Source: Calonectria ilicicola (taxonomy: Eukaryota; Ascomycota; Sordariomycetes; Hypocreales; Nectriaceae). Taken from it: a DNA stretch of 64,000 bases. Below, in pieces: positions 12,261-24,052 of the stretch. A program made the translations under genes and the position numbers. The stretch spans positions 4,712,001 through 4,776,000 of the forward strand of contig CP085827.1 in the NCBI GenBank assembly GCA_020809705.1. The letters run 5' to 3'. The stretch's first letter is position 1. Every line of letters starts with the position of its first letter. Under the pieces are notes generated by a model, which worked only from the letters and a program-made list of their open reading frames with translations, had not been told where the DNA came from and did not search any database.

Positions 12261-12919
12261 CACACATTTCCTTAGTTTATCAACATCCGCCAGGCATCGT
12301 TACCTTCGGCTCCGCTACCAATCGTGCATCGTCCATTGATCGGCTCCGATTTTACTATTCAAATTCGGCTAGTTCCCCACACTCTGTCGTAACCCATGAC
12401 TGATTGATATGAGGGGTATGCCTGTTAATTGAGGGGTTCATAGCCCCCAACCTTAAATGCATGGAGTAATGGATGAAAGGATGCTAGGGCATCACCATGT
12501 ATTGGGTTGATACCGGTTTCCCTCAGAGCCATAGAATGATGTGATTACCCATTTGGCCGAACGACCAAGTAAGTGATTGTGCTTGATAACGTGACAATCC
12601 ACTAGCCAGGCTGGAAACGTCTTCCCGGGTCGTAAATTATCACAGCATCTCCTCATAGGACAGGGGCTGACTTGATTTTAAGTGGCGGTTATGCACATAT
12701 CTGCGGGTCATTCTTGTGACTTGTGGAATGATGCCTCACCCCGCTGCTGCCGTCGCGGGTATAAGTAGCCATGGGGGACACAGCTAGTGATGAGGAACAT
12801 TTGGCTTGGTTGTTGCTGGAGCACTTTAAAAAGCTATATTATATATTTTTATCACCTCTTCCTGTCAATTCCGCTTTTATTATTACAGTCCACGACAGTC
12901 TTCCTCCATAACATCCACC
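12261..12919 (+). promoter_or_regulatory. Upstream region of the dehydrogenase gene
   Basis: There is no gene in these 659 bp. A TATAAG box lies at 12,760-12,765 and a second TATA-like run at about 12,832-12,847. A CCCCGC hexamer at about 12,738-12,745 fits the fungal carbon-catabolite repressor (CreA/Cre1) site CYCCRS, but such hexamers are common by chance. The promoter sits between heterochromatin-like sequence and the gene, so silencing or position effects are possible (inference). Confidence 0.4.
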
Positions 12920-14158
12920 ATGAGTACTATGAGGGCGGTTCGATACTATGGAAAAGAAGATATCCGTATCGAGCAAATCCCACCACCATCTGTTCGTCCT
13001 GGTCAAATCAAAGTGAGATTCCAACTATGCAAGATTTGGACGTGTAATAACGGGCTTTCTAGATCGCCCCAGCCTATGTTGGGATATGTGGGACGGATTT
13101 ACACGAGTATCTTGGTGGGCCAAACTTTTGTCCCATTCCAGAGAAGCCGCATGCTGTCACTGGCGAGATTATTCCAGTAACCCTTGGTCATGAGTTTTCC
13201 GGAGTTATTATAGAAATTGGTCCTGGTGTCGAAGGATTCAAAATTGGCCAACCATGCGCTGTCCAGCCCACCATCTTCTGTGGCCAGTGCGTGGCCTGTG
13301 CGGGCGGCTCGGAAAACGTCTGCCACAATGGCGGGTTCGTCGGGTTGAGCGGCGGCGGTGGCGGCTTGAGTGAAGCCGTATGTGTGAGCGCAACTCACGT
13401 ATTTCCGCTTCCAGATGGAATCTCACTAGAGGTGGGAGCTTTGGTTGAGCCAATTTCGGTCTCTTGGCACGCTGTCAGTGCAGCGCCAGAAATCAACTCT
13501 GAATCTGTTGTACTGGTTCTTGGGGGCGGCCCCATCGGACTGGCAGCTGTCATCTGTTTGAAGGCCAAAGGTGTTACGAACATCATAGTTTCCGAAGTCG
13601 CTACAGCTCGCCAAAACTTTGCACGTCAGTTTGGTGCTACCACTATTATTAATCCCATACAGGAAGATGTTAAGGAGGTAGTATTTAATGCAACACAAGG
13701 AAGAGGGGCGGATGTTGTCTTTGACTGCGCTGGGGTTCCCGCCAGGTGAGATCGCCACCGTGATTGAGACCATCAGCAAAGGTAAAGCTAATGATCACTC
13801 TAGCGTCAAAAGTGCTTGCGAAGCAGTCAAGACGAAGGGAACCGTTGTGAATGTTGCGATTTGGGAGAAGGAAATCCCCTTTAACCCAAACTGGGTTACA
13901 TGGAAAGAGAGCTCCTACAAGTCTGTCCTGGGATACCAGAGGGAGGACTACGAGGCTGTTATTGAGAATATGAGAACTGGTGAGATATGAATCATCGTCT
14001 GCTACGAATGGGAACTAACATTACAAGGTGCCATTCAAGCAAGTGGAATGATCACACGGAAGATTAAGCTGGAAAATATTGTTGAAGATGGGATCAAGAC
14101 ATTGATTCACGACAAAAATAACCATGTTAAGATTCTTGTGGATGTAAATGATAAATAG
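12920..14158 (+). CDS. Zinc alcohol dehydrogenase, butanediol dehydrogenase-like
   Basis: Predicted NAD(P)-dependent medium-chain dehydrogenase of 360 aa, closest in motif layout to yeast Bdh1 (R,R-butanediol dehydrogenase) and sorbitol/xylitol dehydrogenases. It interconverts a secondary alcohol or polyol with a ketone in the cytosol; the exact substrate is not readable from sequence. Four exons: 12,920-13,012, 13,063-13,745, 13,804-13,979, 14,028-14,158 (introns of 48-58 bp, GTGAG donors). Catalytic zinc ligands C40 (CGTDLHEY) and H74-E75 (GHE) are present, the structural zinc cysteines are 104, 107, 110 and 118, and the Rossmann motif GGGPIGLAA lies near residue 187. The start ATG has a good context (CCACCATG) and only the spliced product is continuous. 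It is the first gene next to the AT-rich island, convergent with the following gene. Confidence 0.87.
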
Positions 14159-14537
14159 GCTGCATATTCCTTTCCTCAGTTCTCAATTGAAGCTAGTGTT
14201 GTGGTGTAGTGGAGCAAGCCGAGGGATGAGCAGTCAGTGGTTTGTCTTGACTGGTAGAATTAGGACCATTTTATTCGAGACTAATTCGTTAGTGCTTCAA
14301 AAACCATGTCATGGTGTATTGGGTTGTTCGGGTTAACATTCAGCTGAACGAAAGATCTGATTTGGTGACTGAGAACTTCGGCCGCTTCATTTGTAAGGCA
14401 TGCGGCATGCACGAGCTATGTGGAAATGGGTAAAAGACTACACAAAGATAATTTTCGAGTGGCTAGATTTGTACCACTCATCTAAACGAATATTTGCCTA
14501 TAGACAACGTTTGATTCAGAATTGACATTAAACCCTC
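14159..14537. other. Intergenic, shared 3' ends of convergent genes
   Basis: These 379 bp hold the two 3' flanks. No ORF or RNA gene that I can support. Confidence 0.5.
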
Positions 14538-16196
14538 CTAATGGGAACCACTGGCTTGTTCATTGTCGACCCGAGACCCAATCTTGACGATTTCGCCACT
14601 GATGGGGTTTATGTGACAAAGAAAATCGCCAATTTCAAATGGGCCCTGATTACCATGAAAGGTGAGGTGTCGTGCCATCTGGGCCTCCCACCGAATGCAA
14701 GCGCCTCGGTCGAGGCGTTCGGCAAACGAGAGCTCATTGGGTGGAAGGACCACACTGGACCAGGCGTTGGCGGGGGCATCGACAGTTTTAACCGTTTCAG
14801 CTAGGTCAACAATGAGGCATGTTGCCCCAACGGTGTTGGAGTTGGTGGACGTGACGCCTTGTTGGGTAGTCTCATTGACTGCACTAGAAATGACTGGAAA
14901 TGTGACGTCTTTGGTCTTGTCAATATTGGGGGATCGGAGATCAGTGCCAAAGCCAAGGTCAGAATGAGATTGCTGAATAGTCCCATTCACCATGGGGGCG
15001 GTTGGTCTTTGTGGTGGTACAAGCTTGGTGGAGGTGGCGTTGTGGATAGAGCGGAATACAGCGGTTCTGACTTCGGAAAGAGAAAGGCCGCCGAATTCAT
15101 CTAGGTCATCGCCGTTGTCAACATCTCCGTCTGTTATTTCTTTGGGACCATCATCATTTTCGGCTTGGTCATATTCATCACTTTTGTGGTCGTCGTCTTC
15201 GTCATCTTCCCCGTCATCGTCGTAGTCTTCCTCGCCATTTTCGTCATATTCGGTGTCACCTCCATCGACATCGATCTCTTCGTCATCATTGCAACCGTCT
15301 CCTTCTACTCCCTTTTCCTTGGGCTCTGCAGCCACCGGCGGAGATACCTTATCGACACTGGCTGTAGATTTGTTTGGAACATTTCCCTCCACTGGCGCGC
15401 CTGTGACATCTGCAAGAAAAGCTAGTTCTTTGGGTAAAATAATGTTGGAGGGGAAAGGTTTGGGTGTTGCTGGCTGGGGTTTGGTAGTTTTGCGTTGGGC
15501 AGCCTTGGGCTGGTTTTCTTTGGAAATCTTTGAAGTCTTGGATGGTCGCTCTGGGACAGGGGATTCAAGGGATCGCTTCGATGAAGGGTTATCGTTCGTA
15601 TCTTGACCTCTTAGATCCAATTTAAGTGTGTGAACTCCGTTGGAGGTTTCAGTTTCGGTTCGAACTCGATCCCACTGGATCGCGGGAGCAAAGTTCGGGA
15701 GTTGGGCAGTGCTGGGGCTCATTGGTTGACCAAACATCGAAGGCGCTTGTACATGACCAGTGGGTTGAGAGGGGGCAAAAGAGCTGGTCTGGGTTTGAAC
15801 GAGACCGTCCCTGCTAAGAACACGATAGACTGGGATAGATTGCAGGTGAAACTGGTTCACATTGGAAGGTGTGCTCTGGCCATCTAATGTATTTGGTTAG
15901 ACTTACAATCTAGGCTAGATGAGGACACCAAAACATACCCTAAGGCATAGCAGCACTGAAAATTGGGGCCTGGGCTCTATTCTGAACGGCGGGCCTAGCC
16001 TTTGAGGTGTTGTTAGTAAGGTAATGGATAATTGAATGCAGTATCTCACGTTGAGTTTCGGGGTTCCGGTTGGAGGGAAGATGTCCATAGCCATTCGAGG
16101 CTGTCCCATCGTCGAAATGGCCCGGGATTGCGGCAGACTAACTGATCTAATCCCTTGAGAGACGGGGAAGGGTGGGTGGTTCTGGGACAGGTTCAT
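14538..16196 (-). CDS. Acidic low-complexity protein, in-frame TAG in best model
   Basis: I do not recognise the family. Best model: exons 16,196-16,050, 15,999-15,939 and 15,883-14,538, coding about 516 residues. The N-terminal half is Pro/Gln/Ser-rich. The middle has a Lys/Arg-rich patch (RPSKTSKISKENQPKAAQRK), probably nuclear targeting, and then a long Asp/Glu tract. The last about 70 residues (from LPPNELSFAERLD to the end) look folded and are the likeliest conserved domain. The two introns have good donors (GTGAGA, GTATGT), but with them codon 69 is TAG (15,942-15,940), immediately before the second donor. A weak alternative donor (GTGCTG, after 15,956) would avoid the stop and keep frame. 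So this is either a C-to-T pseudogenising change (CAG to TAG), an unusual splice site, or a sequencing error. An upstream TTG is not used as start; the first ATG is at 16,196. Confidence 0.6.
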
Positions 16197-19100
16197 TGTC
16201 TCGGCTGAGATCGTCGTCAATGATTCGGATTTGTATTCGAGATGTGATGAGGGGATGAAAAGACGAGGGGTAGATGAATGTGAAAGGAAGAGAATAGGAA
16301 GAGAATAGGAAATAGGAGTTGCTGGCCCATTTATAAAGCTGAGAATACACCTTGATATAAAACTGAGAATTTATTCACCCTGGGCTCATTCTCATCTCAG
16401 TTTGAACTGTATAGAGCTCTGTGCAAAGTTCTGCATAATTTTATGGCAGTGCCTGCCAGACGCCGCTCTGAAAAAGGGACCGCATTTTCCCCGAACGGAC
16501 GCGTAAGATCTGAGCTGATTTAGTCAACCCCATTGTCGTACGCTCTATTCTCTGTATTCGTGGCATTGTTGCGTCAATCATACGTTTACATGATCAATAG
16601 TGTCCAGTAAACCAATGGGCATGGAAACAAACGAGGAAGCAACCCTAGTCGACCGGGACTTGAGACTTACTTCTAGATTTTGACCCATTTTCCATTACAT
16701 ATTTGCTACTGATTGATGCACGAGCCGACCCTGGCTGAATTACACCGTGACCCCAGATCTTACTCTTGATGATTTATCTATACTTTGCAATCTCCCATGG
16801 TGTCGGAGATAAATAAGCCGTTTATTCCTCTGTCTTTCCAGGTTCTGGGTCGATATGATGTAAGTGGAACCAATGTAGGGACACTCTGGTCTCAATCCTA
16901 AGAAAGCGCAACAAGTGTACTTCAAGTTGCAATTTCTGGGCGATGAAGTCATTCATTAACATGGCTTACAGCCTTGTTGAATAGTGTAATAATTTCCCAA
17001 GAATGGAGCCATCTAGTCTCAATCTAGTCTCCTCAAAACATTACAGCGTGACGCAAATTACTCAGAATTATCCTATCCGGAGCTTATTACCATTTAATCC
17101 TAATTTGAATGCAAAATGAGTTCAACCTTGCGTGCACCGAAGAGCAGGTGTTGGTAAAATATGATATGATGATTATTGGTGCAGTTTGTAATAGTGACTG
17201 CACTTACAATTGGCTTCTCTTATCGCCGCGAATGATACAACTTTGATACGTCCTCAAAAACACGGATAGGAAACTTTGTCAATCCAAACACGTATTGCGG
17301 ATGTTCCCTTGCTCATTACCAAAACGATAGTTGCAGCCTGAGTATTGGGAATTCTTACTTTTCTTATCTCCCGTGCCACTTTGAGATACTAGCCAACCAA
17401 AATCTGACTTGGCGGATAGTTAAGGTAACATGGCCTCAAAAACTTGAACCTAATTGATGTATTTTGTTAGAAGCATTTCTTCCACCCCCAACACCTTTTC
17501 GCAGTATTAGTTCACCTAAACCTGGTCACCATAGCGAGGTGGCATGTTATTTCAGCTGCTCATCTACCATAAGGCTAATGTTCTTATCTTCGACTGACTC
17601 TAGAGGGCATTCTAAAGTTGCTGAAGGATGGAGATCATGTTTTTAGTGAAATGAATGAGTCGAGACTATTGTCATACAATTCTAGATCCTCGTTTCAATT
17701 ATCCCCTCTAGCTAAACTATTAGAACCATCTCTATATCGTGCTACAATGTTACAGAGTCCCTTGCTACCAGTGTTGTGACTGAGTTGATGTCTATTTGAC
17801 CTCAAAACTGATCAGTAACAGAGACCACTAGATTTACATTTGAACTAGTAGTGCTCAGCTATCCTGCACAGATTTTCCATTGAAATTCATAAGAACGGTC
17901 AAGCCAATAGAATGCTTTGGGGGATTTTGTGAGCCTTTTACATAGCTAGGTACTCATGTACCACCCGAAACGGCCATTTATATCTAAACCAATATTTACC
18001 CACAATAATAATGGTGTATTCGTTCTTATTCAATATCTCTGGGAAGTGTTTCACTGGCTATATTGCTTGTTCCGACTAGCTCAAAGCTCTGGTCAGTTTC
18101 AGCGCCTTGGGAATTGCGGTAATCATAAAACTGGGGAAATTAGCTCTCGTGCTCGAGAAACCGTACGTATTTTCCCATCCATTTATAATATGAAATGGTG
18201 TGCTTTGGGCTCTTCGGGTAGACTTAGATCGAATCGGTTAGAGAACTCACAAGAATTCTTCTTTTTTCTTGGTTGAGGATACCCGAGAACTCATCTATAT
18301 AAGAAAGCCAATTAATGGGGTCATTGAAAGATGCACTTACGTGTTTAGGTCGAGCCACCCACGATGTTGGAAGGTACCGATGGTAGAGAAACCATTCGAT
18401 CACAAGAAAGATCTCACAGACTTTTGGTCGACGCTTGCTATATGTCTACAATCAATTCTAGAGATAGTAGAATTTCTTTCTCAGAACCTCGCTCCACACT
18501 ACCACGCAGTTCGATAATTGGCTGGAATGATGCTACGTATGACAAAAAAAAGCTGGAGAGGCTCCATTGCATGTCTTGTGTGTGACTGGTACGCACTGGA
18601 CTCTTTTTCTCGATATAGTTGTGGCCTTTTGCGAAATTGTGATTGGCAGAATTGTATCAAGTCACAAAAAACAAAGAGTTCAAAGTGGATAAACAGAAGC
18701 CTCAGGTGTGGCGTTATCATGCCTTTCAATGGAATTCTGAGAAAAATATGATTGTGAGCGAGTAGACGAGATGTTAGGGGCACCAATTACCTTGCCGAAT
18801 TTATGTGCACACTTTCTAGCAGTGTACCCCCAATTTACTCGATACCGGATACATGGTATCAAGTACATTTATTTGGCTAATTACTAGATTTAGTAGTGTC
18901 AGACGTATTCAATAACCATTTATTGCACTACTTATCCCTCTAAAGCTCTCAGTGGCACTTGGTGACGCCACTCATCTGGGCTCCTATGACCAATATCCTT
19001 CAAGGGCGTCTCTCTTAGCTCCATGTTCTGCCGTTTCTTTGTTCCTTATTTGACTGGAAGTTTCTTTGTTATACCGTGGTAGCTTATGGCGGTCTAGCCA

Positions 19101-21487
19101 TAGATGTCTATGGATCGCTTGTCTATACCTCGGAGCGTGAGACGGTCCGTTGGTCCTATCTATCAGTGCCTTCGCCTATCTTGATACAGTTTTAGCCGAC
19201 CAGACCAAGAATAATTAGACAGAAGAATACTTCTAAGCGCCCGCATGGAGTCCGATCATAAATCTCATTCCCTTGGCTCCAGACGCCGACACCTAGTGGC
19301 CTCGTTCAGGAGTTCCCTGCTGTTCTCGACTGATTCAAGCATCTCAAGTCTTGCCTCTGATATGCCCTGCATAGGCAAAAGCCTCCATAAATAAAAGGCT
19401 CCTGGTATAAGCAAGCCTGGAGAAGTTTTTCTCAGGCTCCCAGCCCGGAATAAACGCCAACAACATGTGGTCAGCGCATTGAAGAAGTTTAGCAGCGCAT
19501 ATATAGCAGTTAGTTGCTATTTGCATTTAGAAGCAACTATCGGCGAGAAAAGCAAAAGAATTGGTATCTGGGTCAATAATAAACAATAGATATACTTGAG
19601 GACTGGTATCAGCGGTGTCTGCTAGCGCAGTGCTTTAATGCGACACTCTTATCTCTTATAGTCAGACTTCCGAGAAGGGTATGTGGGTTTACCATCTATT
19701 CTCCAGCTTGATATCCCCGGCGATAGTTGTAGGCTTTGGCTTGCACTTGCATCAGAATCAACACTCGTACACGCGTGTGTAAGTCCAATATCTCCAAGAT
19801 TCCATCGTAAAGTGCCCACGAGTCTCGAATCCTGTCTACCCTCCCCAATTCTAAGACATTCGCTTCTATTAGGAAAGGATCTACCTAAATGCGCCGAGTA
19901 CCATCTACTCTAAGCCAGTATTCTTACTCCAAGATGGATACGTCGCAAACTCTACGACCTCAAAACTCAAGCTTCTGCAAACGACCAGCGCATATCTAAC
20001 CTATGTTTTCGGGCCCATGCTAGTTATTTGCGCATTACGGGAGCACTCAACCTGAGGAACTTGACGAAGCATTAAGGAGGAGCGAATCGTTAATATTACT
20101 CACTTATTCCTCCTTTAGACATGCTCTAGAGGCTGAATCGAGGGCGTTGAAGCAATTTATCGCATAGTTAAACGTGTGCCATAGATGGTAAAGAGCCTGA
20201 TGATGAAAATCGATGCTGGTCATCTCGTCAGAAATCACTGGGAGGTGGCACAATTGGCGGATGCTACCATTTTAGCCATTCTTTTCTGTCTTACCTTCCA
20301 TCAATGCTGAACCACCCATGAGGTCCAGACTGCCTTGCTACATACTGCATAGTTGTAGCTATTAGCAATGGGGGTAGCAAATCGATTTCAGGCTGTTGAA
20401 CAAGTGATCAATAACCAAGCGCATTTATATTTTTCCATCCTAATGGATATGCTATTGATGGTTTCCTGGGGCGATCCGACAGCAGAGTGGTTACAGTTGG
20501 CTGGCTCAGAAGAAAGAGGAATCCATGGCTGCCAGCCAATGTAGGATGCTGCTTGATGCGGCATTTCATCTTGTGAAAAAAATATGGGTTATCAGTCTCG
20601 GGGGCTTAGCATTGCGGTTAGAAGGCACACGTGTTATTATTGCATGTAAACTTCATCGTAACGAGTCTTCCTCCATTGTTCAACAAAACTACGATATGTG
20701 ACTGGGTGGGAATGTAAAGCGAGAACCAAGGCACATACTAGATGAAAGTATCCTCACCAGTATTTTATCTCCACAAACATCACTTAAAAGCGCATGATAG
20801 GTCATTAGGCATACCGGGGTAATTTTGGCCATGTTCAGGACCGTAGTCATTAACATCGTTTAGATGTCTCATTAAATGTCTACATTAGATCGTTCAACAT
20901 GAGAACTCGTGAATCGTGATCATCACAACAAGAAGTTTCCGATTCGACATCATTGTTCTCAATGCCATCTTCCTCCTGAAAACTGGACTTCAGCATTTGC
21001 AACCAGTAGGAGAAGATTGCGTTTTTGAGCCGCCAGGCTCAGGAACTTCCCACCCAAATGTTCCATCCATAGACCTCAAGCACTAAGAGGATTGGTTGCA
21101 CTTCACTTTGCCGTGTGGCCTACAGAGTGATAGAGCCCTATCCGGAGATGGTTGATATTTCTCCATTATGCGTATAACCCGAATCTACGGTGCTGGTTTA
21201 CCATGTAATGGGTTCTGCGCGAGCGAATTTGACCACTGGAATAGCCACTCAAACTACTATGAGGCGCCATCATACAAGTGGAAAATCGGGCACAGGACAG
21301 AACACAGTTTCGGTGGTGACAGAACTGAAGTTCGAATGGAGGGACATTCGTGGTAGCGACGCTACATCTGAATTCCCCAACATCATCTCGGCAGCTCAGT
21401 CAGAAACAGATGGGCAATCATTCGGGCGTACGCGCTGCCCAAATGTCAACATTGACAAACTCGAATCAAATCTGTGATGAGCTTGTT
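16197..21487. other. Gene-poor 5.3-kb stretch
   Basis: Moderately AT-rich with many stops in all frames. The first 200 bp are the promoter of the preceding minus-strand gene. ORFs of 60-106 codons occur on both strands, but none has a recognisable motif, plausible introns or codon bias. Only 19,250-20,560 shows longer broken frames (see the separate entry). I found no tRNA with paired A and B boxes and no rRNA. Confidence 0.5.
19250..20560 (+). pseudogene. Possible decayed gene, family unknown
   Basis: Two stretches read nearly open on the plus strand. From 19,251 a frame of about 105 codons contains one TAA (LRLPARNKRQQHVVSALKKF and following residues). From 20,200 another frame of about 120 codons, beginning MMKIDAGHLVRNHWEVAQLA, contains four or five stops, several TAG or TGA that are one transition away from CAG, TGG or CGA. 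They are in different frames. The residue composition looks protein-like, but I cannot name a family. The alternative is chance open frames in non-coding DNA. Confidence 0.25.
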
Positions 21488-23712
21488 TCAAGTCATTGAG
21501 GTTCTGCGTCGCTTCTGAGGTCGGTCTTTTTCATCTGCACCATCATCCGATAGCTGCTGAGGGCTCTCAGGTTGCTCCTCCTCAGCCTCAGAACCTTCGA
21601 CTGAGAGCTCATCGTCACTCGCCTCATTGGCAGTAGCGCCGAATGAAGGCTTTCTTGACTTCGATTCTTCGGTTTCGCTTCCAAATCCTTCAAATTCCTC
21701 TTCGGAGTCATCTTCGGAATCGTTGCTGTTATTCTTCTCAGTCGCTTCCAAGGCCTCTTGTTGGAGCTGAGCATCAGCCAACAAATCAGCTTCGTCAGAT
21801 GAATCATCTTGCTTTCGCTTCCTTGGCATCTCTCCTAGTCTGCCTTCGCGACCACCAACCTTGCCTTCGGCTTCACCGTCAGCGGCAGGAGCAGGAGTAA
21901 ACCACGGAATCTTGCCTCGCATGAAATCGTTCAGAACCATCTTAGCCACGCCATCCAAGTCAGGCTCGCCTCCGCGAAGAAGACGTCCAGCCTTTCTAGC
22001 AAGCAGTTCTAAGAACTCTGTTGAATTAGTCCATCCCTTCATCTCATAGGTCTTCTCCATATGATGATGTTTGACTCTGCCTAAGACTGCCTGAATGTAC
22101 TGCTCTGGGTGTTCAACTTTCTCAACTCTCACAACACCTCGGAGTACAAGATCGGTGGGAGTGTCGGTACTCGATGGAGGAACCACACCAGGGCAGTCAA
22201 TGAGGTAAATACGCTTCATAAGGCTAACGTACTGCCATACCTTGGTCTCTCCAGGGATGGGGGCCACATTGCAAACCTTCTTCTTCAGGAGTGTGTTAAT
22301 GATGGACGACTTTCCAGTGTTGGGACCTCCAATCAAACCGACAGAGATCTGTTTTCGGTCTGAATGAAGAGAAGAGAACTGGCGCAAGAGTTGGATGAGG
22401 GAACCTTTTCCAAAGGAGTTATTGATACTAGCATGAAACGCCAATGTGGGATATTCTTTGGACAGATGACGAACCCAAGCAGCCTATGTATCACCAAGTT
22501 AGCACGTGTGCCTACATGATTCAATACAATATAAGAGATAGAAAAATGTTTGTGTCATCACTAAGAAGTCTACAATCGATGCCCTGCGTAATGGAACGGC
22601 ATAGGTAGACTTCAACTCAATCTGACGCGGAGCCCCTCTCGCGATGGTAACCAAAACGGCACACATCAATTGACAACAGAACGTTGCCAACAAGTTGAGA
22701 TGGACATTAATCTCCCAATGATGTAACAGATCGCCTCCATGGAAAAGGAAGATAGGGATCCTGACAGGATGCATTGGGGTTTGTTTCAAAGAAAGGCGAA
22801 AAAAAAGAAGAAAAATCAAACTTACAGCAACACTTGTAGGAACCAAGTCACATTTGTTCAAGACAAATATTAGGTGCTTGTGGGGCGCTTCTTCCTTTAG
22901 ATATTTTTCCACACTTCGGCACCGAGTGCCAACAGGATCTCGAGCATCAAGAACGTGAATGACAACATCAGATGAATCAATGACCTTGTACAATTCGTTC
23001 CAGATTCGCTTGCTCTGACCTTTGTCAAAGACAGGCTCGATGGACATGGTGACAGCATCATCATTCTCAGCATTCCCTGATGCGCCGCTAAGAAGTTTCT
23101 GTTGCTCAAGTCGCTCCTCGTAGGTGTCCATGCTCTTTTCAGTATCGCCAGCAAGATCAGTAAGACTGCTCACACCGAGCTTGACACGTTTGCGCTGAGC
23201 CTTTGGTCCGAAAACGTCAGCGAAGGGCGAGGTCTCAACAGTCATCTTGGCACGGTGTTGCTTGATGCCGTTTTGGGTGTCAGGGCCGCCGTCCCGAATT
23301 AAGCTCATAGGAAGCTTGTTAGATTTGAGAAGAACCTGGTAAGGGTCGCGAGCTTTCTCCTCCATTGCCTCACGAAAGGCCCTGAGAGTGTCCTGGGAAA
23401 CGACACGAGTGTTGGTAAACCACTTGCGGTTCGGCTCGATGCGGGCGTTTGGGATGTCCCGAGACTGGAAGGTAGCAGCCTTTGTGATTTGACCGTCGGC
23501 ATTCCTTTGTGCTCGACCTTCCTTGTACATGTTCAAGGCCTTCACTCTTTTCGCATCACTATAGCCAGGAGATTAGTAAAGAGCTGGTCAAAAAGTAACA
23601 AATACGACACATACCGATAAAAGTTCTCGCCCTTGACGCGGACATTTCCCAGTCCATCGCCAGTTTTACCCTGGCGCACGCGCCGGGTAGCCTCCTTCTT
23701 CCCAGTACCCAT
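21488..23712 (-). CDS. NOG2: Nucleolar GTP-binding protein 2 (60S assembly GTPase)
   Basis: Predicted 608-aa circularly permuted GTPase acting on pre-60S ribosomal particles in nucleolus and nucleus. Exons are 23,712-23,615, 23,558-22,826 and 22,483-21,488. The permuted order is visible: the G4 motif NKCD (267-270) precedes G1 GGPNTGKSS (329-337), followed by G2 region [11 protein letters not shown] and G3 DCPGV. The N-terminus [20 protein letters not shown] and the motif [17 protein letters not shown] are typical of the NOG2/NUG2 family, and the C-terminal tail is acidic then Lys/Arg-rich. Length matches the family. The P-loop has Thr where the common form is PNVGKSS. Intron 2 is 342 bp, far longer than its neighbours' introns. 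Divergent from the mS26 gene with 340 bp between start codons. Confidence 0.95.
22484..22825 (-). other. Unusually long NOG2 intron
   Basis: The 342-bp intron has a GTAAGT donor, a GCTAAC branch-like site about 20 nt before the end, and ACATAG acceptor. Other introns here are mostly 48-72 bp. It contains one box C-like word (GTGATGA, about 22,563-22,557) but no CTGA box D at the usual distance, so I do not call a snoRNA. Confidence 0.6.
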
Positions 23713-24052
23713 GATGAAGGATTGTGATGGGTAACTGAAGACGAGGAATGACAGAGAAAAGTTGGCGGTCTCAAGAATTTATCCTGCAACTTTTTTTTTC
23801 TTGCGACAAGGAAGGCCCCACCAAAACCACTGACGGTGGTTGGTGGCGGGACCACTAGCGTCTGTTAGTGGGTTCTCTGCGTGGGTCCTTCGGCCACATC
23901 GGATTCAGATAATCCGGTGAATTTGGTGTGGCATGGATTTTCTCAGTTGATGCATCAAGGAAGTAGCAGACAGCGCGGCTCTAGTCTTGAGGACAATTGT
24001 GATCCTACTCCTGGATCTCACTTGATTGGATTTAGCGCAGCCTCCTTTCGTC
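23713..24052. promoter_or_regulatory. Shared divergent promoter NOG2 / mS26
   Basis: The 340 bp between the two start codons must serve both a cytosolic ribosome assembly factor and a mitoribosomal protein. No TATA box stands out on either side, as is common for housekeeping genes. Confidence 0.55.

Noticed and set aside
11988..12263. 91-codon minus-strand ORF with repeated hydrophobic LLFIIYY peptide
   Set aside because: It is a translation of the (AATAAAT)n microsatellite and the CA repeat; length 7 units are open in all frames.
22550..22570. Box C/D snoRNA in the NOG2 intron
   Set aside because: A box C-like word exists, but no box D CTGA or terminal stem at proper spacing was found.
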